A stretch of DNA of 64,000 bases from Rhodobacter sp. NTK016B (GTDB lineage: Bacteria; Pseudomonadota; Alphaproteobacteria; Rhodobacterales; Rhodobacteraceae). Made by a program: the position numbers and the translations under genes. The stretch spans positions 60,534-124,533 of the forward strand of contig NZ_JAFKOK010000017.1 of the NCBI RefSeq assembly GCF_017303295.1. Reading direction: 5' to 3'. The notes beneath the pieces are model-generated. The model was not told the DNA's origin and did no database searches. It worked only from the letters and a program-made list of their open reading frames with translations. Positions 7,720 through 15,103 of the stretch are shown here, piece by piece. Numbering within the stretch: the stretch's first letter is position 1; the number at the start of each line of letters is the position of its first letter.

Positions 7720-9012
7720 ATGACGGACAAGTCCGCTACAGCCAGTATTTACAAACGTCGCGAATCCGAAGCCCGCAGCTATTGCCGTGGCTTCGACACC
7801 GTGTTCACCAGCGCCAGCGGCTCGATGCTGAAAGATGCCGGGGGTCGCGAGTATATCGACTTCCTCGCCGGCTGCTCGTCGCTGAATTACGGCCACAACG
7901 ACCCCGACATGAAGGCCGCCCTGATCGAGCATATCGCGGGCGACGGCATTGCCCATGGTCTCGACCTGCACACGGATACGAAAAGCGGCTTCCTGACCGC
8001 GTTCGAAGAGCACATCCTTGCCCCGCGCGACATGGACCACAAGGTGATGTTCACCGGCCCCACCGGCGCCAACGCGGTGGAAGCGGCGATGAAAATCGCG
8101 CGCAAGGTCACCGGCCGCAACGACATCATCGCCTTCACCAACGGCTTCCACGGCGTGACCATGGGTGCGCTGGCGGCGACCGGGAACGGCTATCACCGCG
8201 GCGGCGCCTCGGCACCCCTGAACGGCGTGATGCGCCTGCCCTTCGACTGCTACATGGAAGGTCTCGACAGCGCGGCCTATCTGGACGCCGTGCTGAAGGA
8301 CGCGTCCAGCGGCGTCGATGCCCCGGCGGCGATCATGCTGGAAACCGTGCAGGGCGAAGGCGGCCTGAACGCCGCAAGCGCCGATTTCATCCGCCGCGTG
8401 GCGGCTCTGGCGAAAGAGCACGGCGCGCTGCTGATCATCGACGACATTCAGGCCGGGTGCGGTCGGACCGGCAGCTTCTTCTCGTTCGACGAGATGGGCG
8501 TGATGCCCGACATCGTGACGATGGCGAAGTCGATTTCGGGCTTCGGCCTGCCGATGGCGCTGGTGCTGGTGCGCCCCGAATACGACGTGTTCGGCCCGGC
8601 CGAGCATAACGGCACGTTCCGGGGCAACACCCATGCCTTCGTCACCGCCCGCGTCGCGATCGAGAAATTCTGGGCCACCGAAGCCTTCCGCGCCGAACTG
8701 GTCGAAAAGACCACGCTGATCCACACCCGCCTGTCCGAGCTGGCCGACATGGTGCCCGGCTCGACGATGAAGGGCCGCGGCCTGATGCAGGGCGTCGATG
8801 TGGGGTCGGGCGATCTGGCGTCGGCGATCTGCGCGCGCGCCTTTGAAAACGGACTGGTCATCGAGACCTCTGGGTCCGAAGGTCAGGTGGTCAAGGTGCT
8901 GGCCTCGCTGACCACCAGCAAAGAGACATTCATCAAAGGGTTCGACATCCTGATGGACGCCGCGCGCGCGGTCATCGGCGAAATGTCGGGCACCAAGATT
9001 GCTGCGGAGTAA
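7720..9012 (+). CDS. ectB: Diaminobutyrate-2-oxoglutarate transaminase
   Basis: A 430-residue class III (fold type I) PLP aminotransferase that makes L-2,4-diaminobutyrate from aspartate-beta-semialdehyde using glutamate, the first committed step of ectoine synthesis. The N-terminal block SEARSYCRGFDTVFTSA is characteristic of EctB. FLAGCSSLNYGHNDPDMK follows, TGPTGANAVEAA contacts PLP phosphate, LIIDDIQAGCGRTG contains the cofactor Asp, and MAKSISGFGLPMA holds the Schiff-base lysine. The length is typical. It lies 55 bases after ectA and 6 bases before ectC, consistent with one transcript. An AGGA ribosome site precedes the ATG. Confidence 0.97.
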   Translation: MTDKSATASIYKRRESEARSYCRGFDTVFTSASGSMLKDAGGREYIDFLAGCSSLNYGHNDPDMKAALIEHIAGDGIAHGLDLHTDTKSGFLTAFEEHILAPRDMDHKVMFTGPTGANAVEAAMKIARKVTGRNDIIAFTNGFHGVTMGALAATGNGYHRGGASAPLNGVMRLPFDCYMEGLDSAAYLDAVLKDASSGVDAPAAIMLETVQGEGGLNAASADFIRRVAALAKEHGALLIIDDIQAGCGRTGSFFSFDEMGVMPDIVTMAKSISGFGLPMALVLVRPEYDVFGPAEHNGTFRGNTHAFVTARVAIEKFWATEAFRAELVEKTTLIHTRLSELADMVPGSTMKGRGLMQGVDVGSGDLASAICARAFENGLVIETSGSEGQVVKVLASLTTSKETFIKGFDILMDAARAVIGEMSGTKIAAE

Positions 9013-9018
9013 ACCAAC

Positions 9019-9411
9019 ATGATCGTTCGCGATTTCAACAAGATCCTCGAAGACGACCGAACCCGCGTCGTGTCGGATGCCAAATGGACCTCGGTCCGGA
9101 TGCTTCTGGCCGATGACGGCATGGGCTTCTCGTTCCACATCACCTTCCTCGATGCGGGCTCGGAGCACACGTTCGAATACAAGAACCACTTCGAGAGCGT
9201 CTATTGCATGCAGGGCAAGGGCTCGATCACCGATATCGCCACCGGCGAAACGCACGAGATCAAGCCCGGCGTCATGTACGCCCTGAACAAGCACGACCGG
9301 CACATTCTGCGCGCTGAAGAAGAGCTTGTCATGGCCTGCTGCTTCAATCCGCCTGTCACCGGCAAGGAAGTCCACCGTGAAGACGGTTCCTACGCGCTGG
9401 TGAACGACTAA
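9019..9411 (+). CDS. ectC: L-ectoine synthase
   Basis: A 130-residue single-domain cupin that cyclises N-gamma-acetyl-diaminobutyrate to ectoine. The start [17 protein letters not shown] and the segments [30 protein letters not shown] and [18 protein letters not shown] are diagnostic. The metal-binding residues expected of EctC (Glu in the EYKNH region, Tyr and His in the core) are present. It follows ectB by 6 bases. No ectD (ectoine hydroxylase) is nearby, so the cluster as seen would yield ectoine and not hydroxyectoine. Confidence 0.97.
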   Translation: MIVRDFNKILEDDRTRVVSDAKWTSVRMLLADDGMGFSFHITFLDAGSEHTFEYKNHFESVYCMQGKGSITDIATGETHEIKPGVMYALNKHDRHILRAEEELVMACCFNPPVTGKEVHREDGSYALVND

Positions 9412-9446
9412 CAGAGGGCCCGGCCCCGCGTCGGGTAGAAGACATT

Positions 9447-10883
9447 TTGACCTATCCCGCCCACACTGTCGAAAAGATCGGCGGCACCTCGATGAGCCGC
9501 ATCCCCGAGCTGACGGACACCCTGTTCGCCGGCGACCGCAGCGGCGAGGACCTGTATCACCGCGTCTTCGTGGTTTCGGCCTTCAGCGGCATCACCAACC
9601 TGCTGCTGGAACACAAGAAGACCGGCGAGCCGGGCGTCTACGCGATGTTCGCCAATGACGACAACGACCATAGCTGGCTGGGGGCGCTGACCCGCGTGGC
9701 CGATGCGATGGTCGAGGCGCACAACACGATCCTGTCCCAAGACGAGGACCGCGTGAAGGCCGATGCCTTTGTGCGCGACCGGATCTCGGGGGCGCGCAGC
9801 GTCCTGCTGGACCTGCGTCGGCTGTGTTCCTACGGGCATTTCCGGCTGGCCTCGCACATGCTGATCGTGCGCGAGCTGCTGTCGGGACTGGGAGAGGCGC
9901 ATTCGGCGTATGTCACGATGCTGCACCTTCAGCGTCACGGCGTGAATGCACGCTTCGTCGATCTGTCGGGCTGGCGCGACGAGACCGAATGCACGCTCAA
10001 CGAGCGCATCGCGCACGGGCTCGACGGTATCGACCTGACGCGCGAAATGCCGATCGTCACGGGCTATGCCCAGTGCAGCGAAGGGCTGATGCAGGAATAC
10101 GACCGGGGCTATTCGGAAGTGACCTTCTCGGCTCTGGCCGCCCATAGCGGCGCGCGTGAGGCGATCATCCACAAGGAGTTCCACCTGTCCTCGGCCGACC
10201 CGAAGCTGGTGGGCGAGGATGCGGTGCGCAAGATCGGGCACACGAATTACGACGTGGCCGATCAGCTGTCCAATCTGGGCATGGAAGCGATCCACCCCAA
10301 TGCTGCCAAGACGCTGCGTCAGGCGGGGATTCCGCTGCGTGTGACGAACGCTTTCGATCCGGGCGATCCGGGCACGCTGATCGACGACAGCGTCGGCGGC
10401 ACGCCGGGGGTCGAGATCGTCACCGGCCTGAACGTGGTGGCGCTGGAATTGTTCGAACCCGACATGGTCGGTGTGAAGGGCTATGACAGCACCACGCTCG
10501 AGGCGCTGACGCGTCACAAGGTTCGGATCGTGTCGAAGACCTCGAACGCGAATACCATCACGCATTATGTCGAGGCACCGCTGAAGACCGTGCGCCGGGT
10601 GATCCGTGAGCTGGAAGCCGCCTATCCTTCGGCGCAGGTCAGCGCGCGCAGTCTGGCGGTCGTGTCGGCCATCGGGCGCGATCTGAGCGGTCTCAAGGCG
10701 TTCAGCCGGGGTCTCGCCGCGCTGGAAGAAGCCGGGATCGACGTGATCGCCGCGCACCAGACGCCGCGCAACGTGGACATCCAGTTCATCGTCGCGCGCG
10801 ATCAGGGCGACCATGCGGTGGGCGTTCTGCACAGCACGCTGGTGGGTCAGAAACAACGCGAAAGCGCGCGCGAAGCGGCCTGA
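9447..10883 (+). CDS. ask: Ectoine-cluster aspartate kinase (Ask_Ect)
   Basis: A 478-residue aspartate kinase that phosphorylates L-aspartate, feeding aspartate-beta-semialdehyde to EctB. The N-terminal KIGGTSMSR block corresponds to the kinase KFGGTS motif. VFVVSAFSGITNLLLEH and the TGYAQCSEGLMQEYDRGYSE segment complete the amino-acid kinase domain, and the C-terminal third (from about residue 330) contains ACT-like regulatory repeats. The start is a TTG; no ATG in the right place precedes KIGGTSM. This specialised Ask clade accompanies ectABC in many bacteria and is thought to avoid the feedback control of the housekeeping enzyme. An intrinsic terminator follows about 35 bases after the stop. 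Confidence 0.93.
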   Translation: MTYPAHTVEKIGGTSMSRIPELTDTLFAGDRSGEDLYHRVFVVSAFSGITNLLLEHKKTGEPGVYAMFANDDNDHSWLGALTRVADAMVEAHNTILSQDEDRVKADAFVRDRISGARSVLLDLRRLCSYGHFRLASHMLIVRELLSGLGEAHSAYVTMLHLQRHGVNARFVDLSGWRDETECTLNERIAHGLDGIDLTREMPIVTGYAQCSEGLMQEYDRGYSEVTFSALAAHSGAREAIIHKEFHLSSADPKLVGEDAVRKIGHTNYDVADQLSNLGMEAIHPNAAKTLRQAGIPLRVTNAFDPGDPGTLIDDSVGGTPGVEIVTGLNVVALELFEPDMVGVKGYDSTTLEALTRHKVRIVSKTSNANTITHYVEAPLKTVRRVIRELEAAYPSAQVSARSLAVVSAIGRDLSGLKAFSRGLAALEEAGIDVIAAHQTPRNVDIQFIVARDQGDHAVGVLHSTLVGQKQRESAREAA

Positions 10884-10919
10884 GCCGTTCATCGTACCGC
10901 GTGGTCGCTGTTCCACAGG

Positions 10920-10950
10920 GGCGTCCGGCTTTACCGCCGGGCGCCTTTTT
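10920..10950 (+). terminator. Rho-independent terminator of the ectoine operon
   Basis: A ten-base-pair stem (GGCGTCCGGC with GCCGGGCGCC, one T-G pair) and the loop TTTACC are followed directly by TTTTT. It is a textbook intrinsic terminator placed after ask. Confidence 0.9.
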
Positions 10951-11064
10951 CGCTTGTCCGCCCGAAGTCCAGCGGCCCGAAAATCCCCCGTTTCACGGGA
11001 CTTTGCAGGCAGTCTGCGCCGCAAGGCTGGTTGAAATCGGCCAGTTCGGTTTACCTTGGTCCCA

Positions 11065-11766
11065 ATGGCGCGGGATAGGCCGCGCATCTGGACTGGATCG
11101 GGTAAGTTGACGGACAGGCAAAACGAGGCCGGGGGCACGGACGGCGCCGGGGCGCTGAGCGAGCTGATCGTCTGCCCCAGCTGCGACGCCCTCTACAAGG
11201 TCGCAAGCGTCCCCAATGGCGGGCGGGCGCGGTGCGCGCGCTGCGGCCATTCGCTGATGGCCCCGCGCGAGAACGCGATGGCGCGGATCGTCATGCTGGC
11301 CGCGACCTCGCTTGTCCTGATGACCGCCGCGCTGTTCTTTCCCTTCATCGAGATCACCGCCGGCGGCATCACGCGGCGGACCTCGGTTCTGGACGCGGCG
11401 CTGACCTTTTCGCAGTCGCTCAGCCTGCCTCTGGCGCTGGCGGTGGCGGCCTTCATCATCGTGCTGCCGGTGCTGCGGCTGGTGGCCATTGTCTATGCGC
11501 TCGCGCCGATGTCGCTGGGCTGGTACGCCCCGCCCCATGCCCGCACCGCGCTACGGCTGGCCGAAGAGATGAAACCCTGGGCGATGGCCGAGATCTTCGT
11601 CATCGGCGTGGCCGTGGCGCTGGTCAAGATCGCAGGCCTGGCGCATGTCGGGCTTGGCGCGGCCTTCTGGGCGCTGGCGCTGCTGGTTCTGGTCAACATC
11701 CTTAACGACAACTTCATGTGCAGGCTGACGCTATGGCGCACGCTCGAACAACGCAGCCGGTCCTGA
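11065..11766 (+). CDS. pqiA: PqiA-domain membrane protein, first copy
   Basis: A 233-residue inner-membrane protein with one PqiA domain. A zinc-ribbon-like CPSC...CARC pair near residues 41-66 is followed by about four membrane segments beginning at IVMLAATSLVLMTAALFFPF. PqiA partners PqiB in trans-envelope lipid transport. E. coli PqiA holds two such domains in one chain, whereas here they are two adjacent genes. The start is uncertain: the ATG at 11065 has no clear ribosome site, and a TTG at 11107 (giving MTDRQNEAGG) would begin closer to the conserved core. The second pqiA gene overlaps its 3' end. Confidence 0.82.
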   Translation: MARDRPRIWTGSGKLTDRQNEAGGTDGAGALSELIVCPSCDALYKVASVPNGGRARCARCGHSLMAPRENAMARIVMLAATSLVLMTAALFFPFIEITAGGITRRTSVLDAALTFSQSLSLPLALAVAAFIIVLPVLRLVAIVYALAPMSLGWYAPPHARTALRLAEEMKPWAMAEIFVIGVAVALVKIAGLAHVGLGAAFWALALLVLVNILNDNFMCRLTLWRTLEQRSRS

Positions 11767-12362
11767 CCGCGCAGAAGGCAGGCCTTCTGGGCTGCCGGAT
11801 CTGTGGCCGCGCCAATCTGGGCACGGCGCAGACCTGTTCGCGCTGCGGCGCGGCCCTGTCACGGCCTGCCGGACTGCAACCGGTGCTGGCATGGCTGCTG
11901 GCCGGGCTGATCGTCTATATCCCCGCCAATACCTATCCGATGCTGCGCACCTCGATGCTGGGCGAGGAAACCGACAGCACCATTCTGGGCGGCGCCATAG
12001 ATCTGGCGCATCATGGCTCCTGGGGGGTTGCGGGGATTGTCTTCGTCGCCTCGATCCTGATCCCGATCGCGAAGTTCATCACTATCGGCTATCTGGCGGT
12101 GGCGGTGCACCGGGGCTGGCCGATGCAGGGGCGCACGCGCTTCCATCTCTATGAAATCGTCGAATTCATCGGCCGCTGGTCGATGATCGACGTGTTCGTG
12201 GTGGCTATCCTTGTCGCCTTGGTGCAATTCAACCTTGCCGCCACCATCGCCCCGGGCATCGCCGCCGTCTCGTTCGCCCTGTCGGTGATCTTCACCATGC
12301 TAGCGGCGCAAGCCTTCGACCCTCGCCTGATCTGGCAATCCGCGGATACCGATACCGAATGA
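11733..12362 (+). CDS. pqiA: PqiA-domain membrane protein, second copy
   Basis: A 209-residue second half of a split PqiA. The zinc-ribbon-like CRICGRANLG...CSRCGAAL lies at about residues 20-44. About four transmembrane helices follow, including the PANTYPMLRTSMLGE and YEIVEFIGRWSMIDVFVV segments that are diagnostic of PqiA/YebS. I prefer the ATG at 11733 (MAHARTTQ) over one five codons earlier. It overlaps the upstream pqiA by 34 bases, and its own stop overlaps the pqiB start (ATGA), so the three are translationally linked. Confidence 0.88.
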   Translation: MAHARTTQPVLTAQKAGLLGCRICGRANLGTAQTCSRCGAALSRPAGLQPVLAWLLAGLIVYIPANTYPMLRTSMLGEETDSTILGGAIDLAHHGSWGVAGIVFVASILIPIAKFITIGYLAVAVHRGWPMQGRTRFHLYEIVEFIGRWSMIDVFVVAILVALVQFNLAATIAPGIAAVSFALSVIFTMLAAQAFDPRLIWQSADTDTE

Positions 12363-14440
12363 GCACGCCCTCCGACATGGAGATCACTCCCCCCCGCCGG
12401 TCCTTCTGGCGCAATCTCTCGCCCGTCTGGCTGGTGCCGGTGCTGGCTGTCGCGGTGTCGCTGGGCATCGCGTGGCAAAGCTTCGCCGATCGCGGCACGC
12501 TGATCGAAATCAGTTTCGAGAACGCCGCCGGGGTCGCGGCGGGCACGACCGAGATCCGCTATCGCGACGTGGCCATCGGCATGGTCGAGACGGTCAACTT
12601 TACCCCCGACATGCAGCATGTGCAGGTCGAGGCGCGGATCGACCGCACCGCGGCCGAGGCGCTGTCCGCCGAAGCGCAGTTCTGGGTCGTGCGCCCGCAG
12701 GTCAGCGCGCGCGGGATCACGGGGCTGAACACGGTGCTGTCGGGCGTCTATATCGAGGCCGCTCTGGTGCCCGGCAGCGTGCCCGATGGCAGCCGCCGCT
12801 TCACCGGGCGGGACGAGGCGCCGCTGGTCATGCCCGGTCGTCAGGGCACGCGGATCACGCTGCGCGCGCCCGACGGCAACCGCCTGACCCCCGGCGCCCC
12901 GATCCTGTTTCGCGGCGTCGAAGTCGGCTCGATCGAAGCGCCCCGGCTGCTGGACGGGGCCGAGGGCGTGGTCGTCGATGGCTTCATCGAAGCCCCCTAT
13001 GACCAGCGCCTGTCGACCACCGCGCGGTTCTGGGACACGTCGGGTTTCGCCGTGTCGCTGGGCACCGGCGGGCTGCGGCTGAGCGTGGGCAATCTGGCCT
13101 CGATCCTGACGGGCGGCATTGCCTTCGACACGCTGACCGAGGGGGGCGAGCCCATCGACGCCGACACGGTGTTCGAATTGTATTCAGACGAAGACACGGC
13201 GATGGCCAGCGCCACCTCGGTCGTGGCCTCGGACCAGTTGCGCATCGCCGCCGAATTCGACGGCTCGGTGCAGGGCCTGTCGCCCGGCGCGGCGGTGCGC
13301 TTCCGGGGCGTGCGCGTGGGCGAAGTCACCGGCATCGCCGCGCGGCAGGTCGATATGGGCCCGGCCCCGCTGATCCGGATGCAGGCGGCGCTGGCGCTCG
13401 ATCCTTCGGCTTTCGGGCTGGGCGCCGATGCCACGCCCGACCGGCTGATGGCCTTTCTCGAAGCGCAGGTCGCGGCGGGTCTGCGCGCGCGGCTCTCGGC
13501 ATCGGGCGTGTTTTCGACCTCGCTGGTGGTCGAGCTGCTCGAAGTGCAGGACAGCGCGCCCGAGCGGCTCTTGCGCCCCGAGGATGCATTGCCGGTGATC
13601 CCTTCGGCGCCGTCGAACCTGACCGACCTGACGACCTCGGCGCAGGGGCTGATCGCGCGGCTGACCGATCTGCCGATCGAGGGCGTGCTGCAACAGGCCA
13701 TCGACCTGATGGATGCCGCCGAGGATCTTCTGGCCGACGAAGGCACGCGCGCCCTGCCGTCCTCGGTGGTGGCGCTGGTGGATGATGCGCGCGATTTCGT
13801 GGGATCGGACTCGATGCAGGCTCTGCCGGGCGACGTTCAGGGTACGGTGGCCGATCTGCGCGCCGTGCTTGCGCGGTTCGAGGAACAGCGCGCGGTCGAA
13901 ACGCTGGTCGAAACGATGCAGGCGGTTCAGGGCGTCGCGGCGAATATCGACGATGCGACGACCGAGGTGCCCGCGCTGATCAGCGAAGTGCGCCGCGTGG
14001 TCGGACGGATCGGCGATCTCGATGCCGAAGGGCTGGTCAATGCCGCGCGCGACCTGCTGAACACTGCCGACACCTTCCTTGATGACGACGGCACGCAGGC
14101 GGTGCCCCCGGCCCTTGCCGGGGCCCTGCGCGAGGTCGAGCAGGCGCTGGCCGAATTGCGCGGCTCGGGGCTGGTGGACGAGGTCAGCGCGACGCTGGGC
14201 TCGGCCCGCTCGGCGGCCGATGCCATCGCCACCGCGACGCAGGACCTGCCGCAACTGGCCGAGCGGCTCAATGGACTGGTCGCGCAGGCCGAGGCGCTGG
14301 TCGCGGCCTATGGCGCGCGCTCGCCCGTCAATGAAGAGGCCCTCGCCACGCTGCGCGAAGCCCGCGACGCCGCGCGCGCTTTCGCCCAGCTTGCCCGGAC
14401 GCTCGAGCGTTCGCCCAATTCCATTTTGTTCGGACGCTGA
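12359..14440 (+). CDS. pqiB: PqiB-like MCE protein, intermembrane lipid transport
   Basis: A 693-residue periplasmic protein anchored by one N-terminal helix (about residues 24-41, VWLVPVLAVAVSLGIAW). Three MCE domains are visible, each starting with the same pattern: ISFENAAGVAAGTTEIRYR (about 50), LRAPDGNRLTPGAPILFRG (about 162) and EFDGSVQGLSPGAAVRFRG (about 298). A long Ala/Leu/Glu-rich helical C-terminal region (about 430-680) with repeated LxDxxR patterns would form the coiled-coil needle seen in PqiB. It is longer than E. coli PqiB (about 546 residues) because of this tail. The system moves lipids across the periplasm with the PqiA and PqiC partners. Confidence 0.92.
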   Translation: MSTPSDMEITPPRRSFWRNLSPVWLVPVLAVAVSLGIAWQSFADRGTLIEISFENAAGVAAGTTEIRYRDVAIGMVETVNFTPDMQHVQVEARIDRTAAEALSAEAQFWVVRPQVSARGITGLNTVLSGVYIEAALVPGSVPDGSRRFTGRDEAPLVMPGRQGTRITLRAPDGNRLTPGAPILFRGVEVGSIEAPRLLDGAEGVVVDGFIEAPYDQRLSTTARFWDTSGFAVSLGTGGLRLSVGNLASILTGGIAFDTLTEGGEPIDADTVFELYSDEDTAMASATSVVASDQLRIAAEFDGSVQGLSPGAAVRFRGVRVGEVTGIAARQVDMGPAPLIRMQAALALDPSAFGLGADATPDRLMAFLEAQVAAGLRARLSASGVFSTSLVVELLEVQDSAPERLLRPEDALPVIPSAPSNLTDLTTSAQGLIARLTDLPIEGVLQQAIDLMDAAEDLLADEGTRALPSSVVALVDDARDFVGSDSMQALPGDVQGTVADLRAVLARFEEQRAVETLVETMQAVQGVAANIDDATTEVPALISEVRRVVGRIGDLDAEGLVNAARDLLNTADTFLDDDGTQAVPPALAGALREVEQALAELRGSGLVDEVSATLGSARSAADAIATATQDLPQLAERLNGLVAQAEALVAAYGARSPVNEEALATLREARDAARAFAQLARTLERSPNSILFGR

Positions 14441-14441
14441 C

Positions 14442-15029
14442 ATGAAACCAACCTTCCGCCTGATCGCCCCTGCCCTTGCCCTGTCGCTGCTTTCGGGCTG
14501 CGTGCTCGGCGGCAATGCCGTGCTCTACCCGCTCGAAACCTCGCCGGGGGCCGAAACCGCGCAGCGGCGGCTCTATGTCTCGAGCATCGAAGTGCGCGAC
14601 GTGCTGGTCCCGGCCTATGCCGAGGACAGCCAGATGCAGTATCGCGGCCCCGATGGCGGGCTGGTGCCGCTGCCCGACGCGCAATGGGCTGCCCCCACGG
14701 GCGCGGCGATCACCGCCGAGCTCGCGCGTTCGCTCGATCTGGCCAGTACCGCCAGCGTCGCCGCCGAACCGTGGCCGCTGAGCGACCGGGCGGATGTGCA
14801 ATTGCAGGTGCGGATCGACCGGCTGATCCTGAACCATGACGGCACGTTCGAAATGGGCGGGCAATTCGCCGTGGCCTCGATCGACGAGGTGGTGCGCGAA
14901 TTCATCGACCGGTTCGAGATCACCTCGGTTGTGGCCGAGATGCCCGCCTCGCCCTCGGCGCTGGCGGCGGCCTATGGCGATGCGCTGGCACAGTTGCGCG
15001 ACCGGATCGTGACGCGACTGTCGCGTTGA
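14442..15029 (+). CDS. pqiC: PqiC-like outer-membrane lipoprotein (ABC-type transport auxiliary)
   Basis: A 195-residue lipoprotein. The signal MKPTFRLIAPALALSLLSGC has a proper lipobox (LSGC), so the mature N-terminus is the cysteine at residue 20. The rest matches the PqiC/YmbA family: a YPLETSPG-like opening, a central LQVRIDRLILNHDGTFEM strand pair and an ALAAAYGDALAQLRDRI C-terminal helix. PqiC is the outer-membrane partner of PqiB. It starts one base after the pqiB stop, completing the four-gene operon, and ends at a strong hairpin terminator. Confidence 0.85.
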   Translation: MKPTFRLIAPALALSLLSGCVLGGNAVLYPLETSPGAETAQRRLYVSSIEVRDVLVPAYAEDSQMQYRGPDGGLVPLPDAQWAAPTGAAITAELARSLDLASTASVAAEPWPLSDRADVQLQVRIDRLILNHDGTFEMGGQFAVASIDEVVREFIDRFEITSVVAEMPASPSALAAAYGDALAQLRDRIVTRLSR

Positions 15030-15050
15030 TCCCTTGCACGAGCGCATGAA

Positions 15051-15085
15051 AAAGGCGCCGCGCCCATTCGGGTCGCGGCGCCTTT
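15051..15085. terminator. Bidirectional terminator between pqiC and the MscS gene
   Basis: AAAGGCGCCGCG pairs perfectly with CGCGGCGCCTTT around an 11-base loop, so both strands end with A/T tails. It lies between two convergent genes and serves both. Confidence 0.85.
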
Positions 15086-15103
15086 CTCGTTTCGCGCTAT
15101 GCC

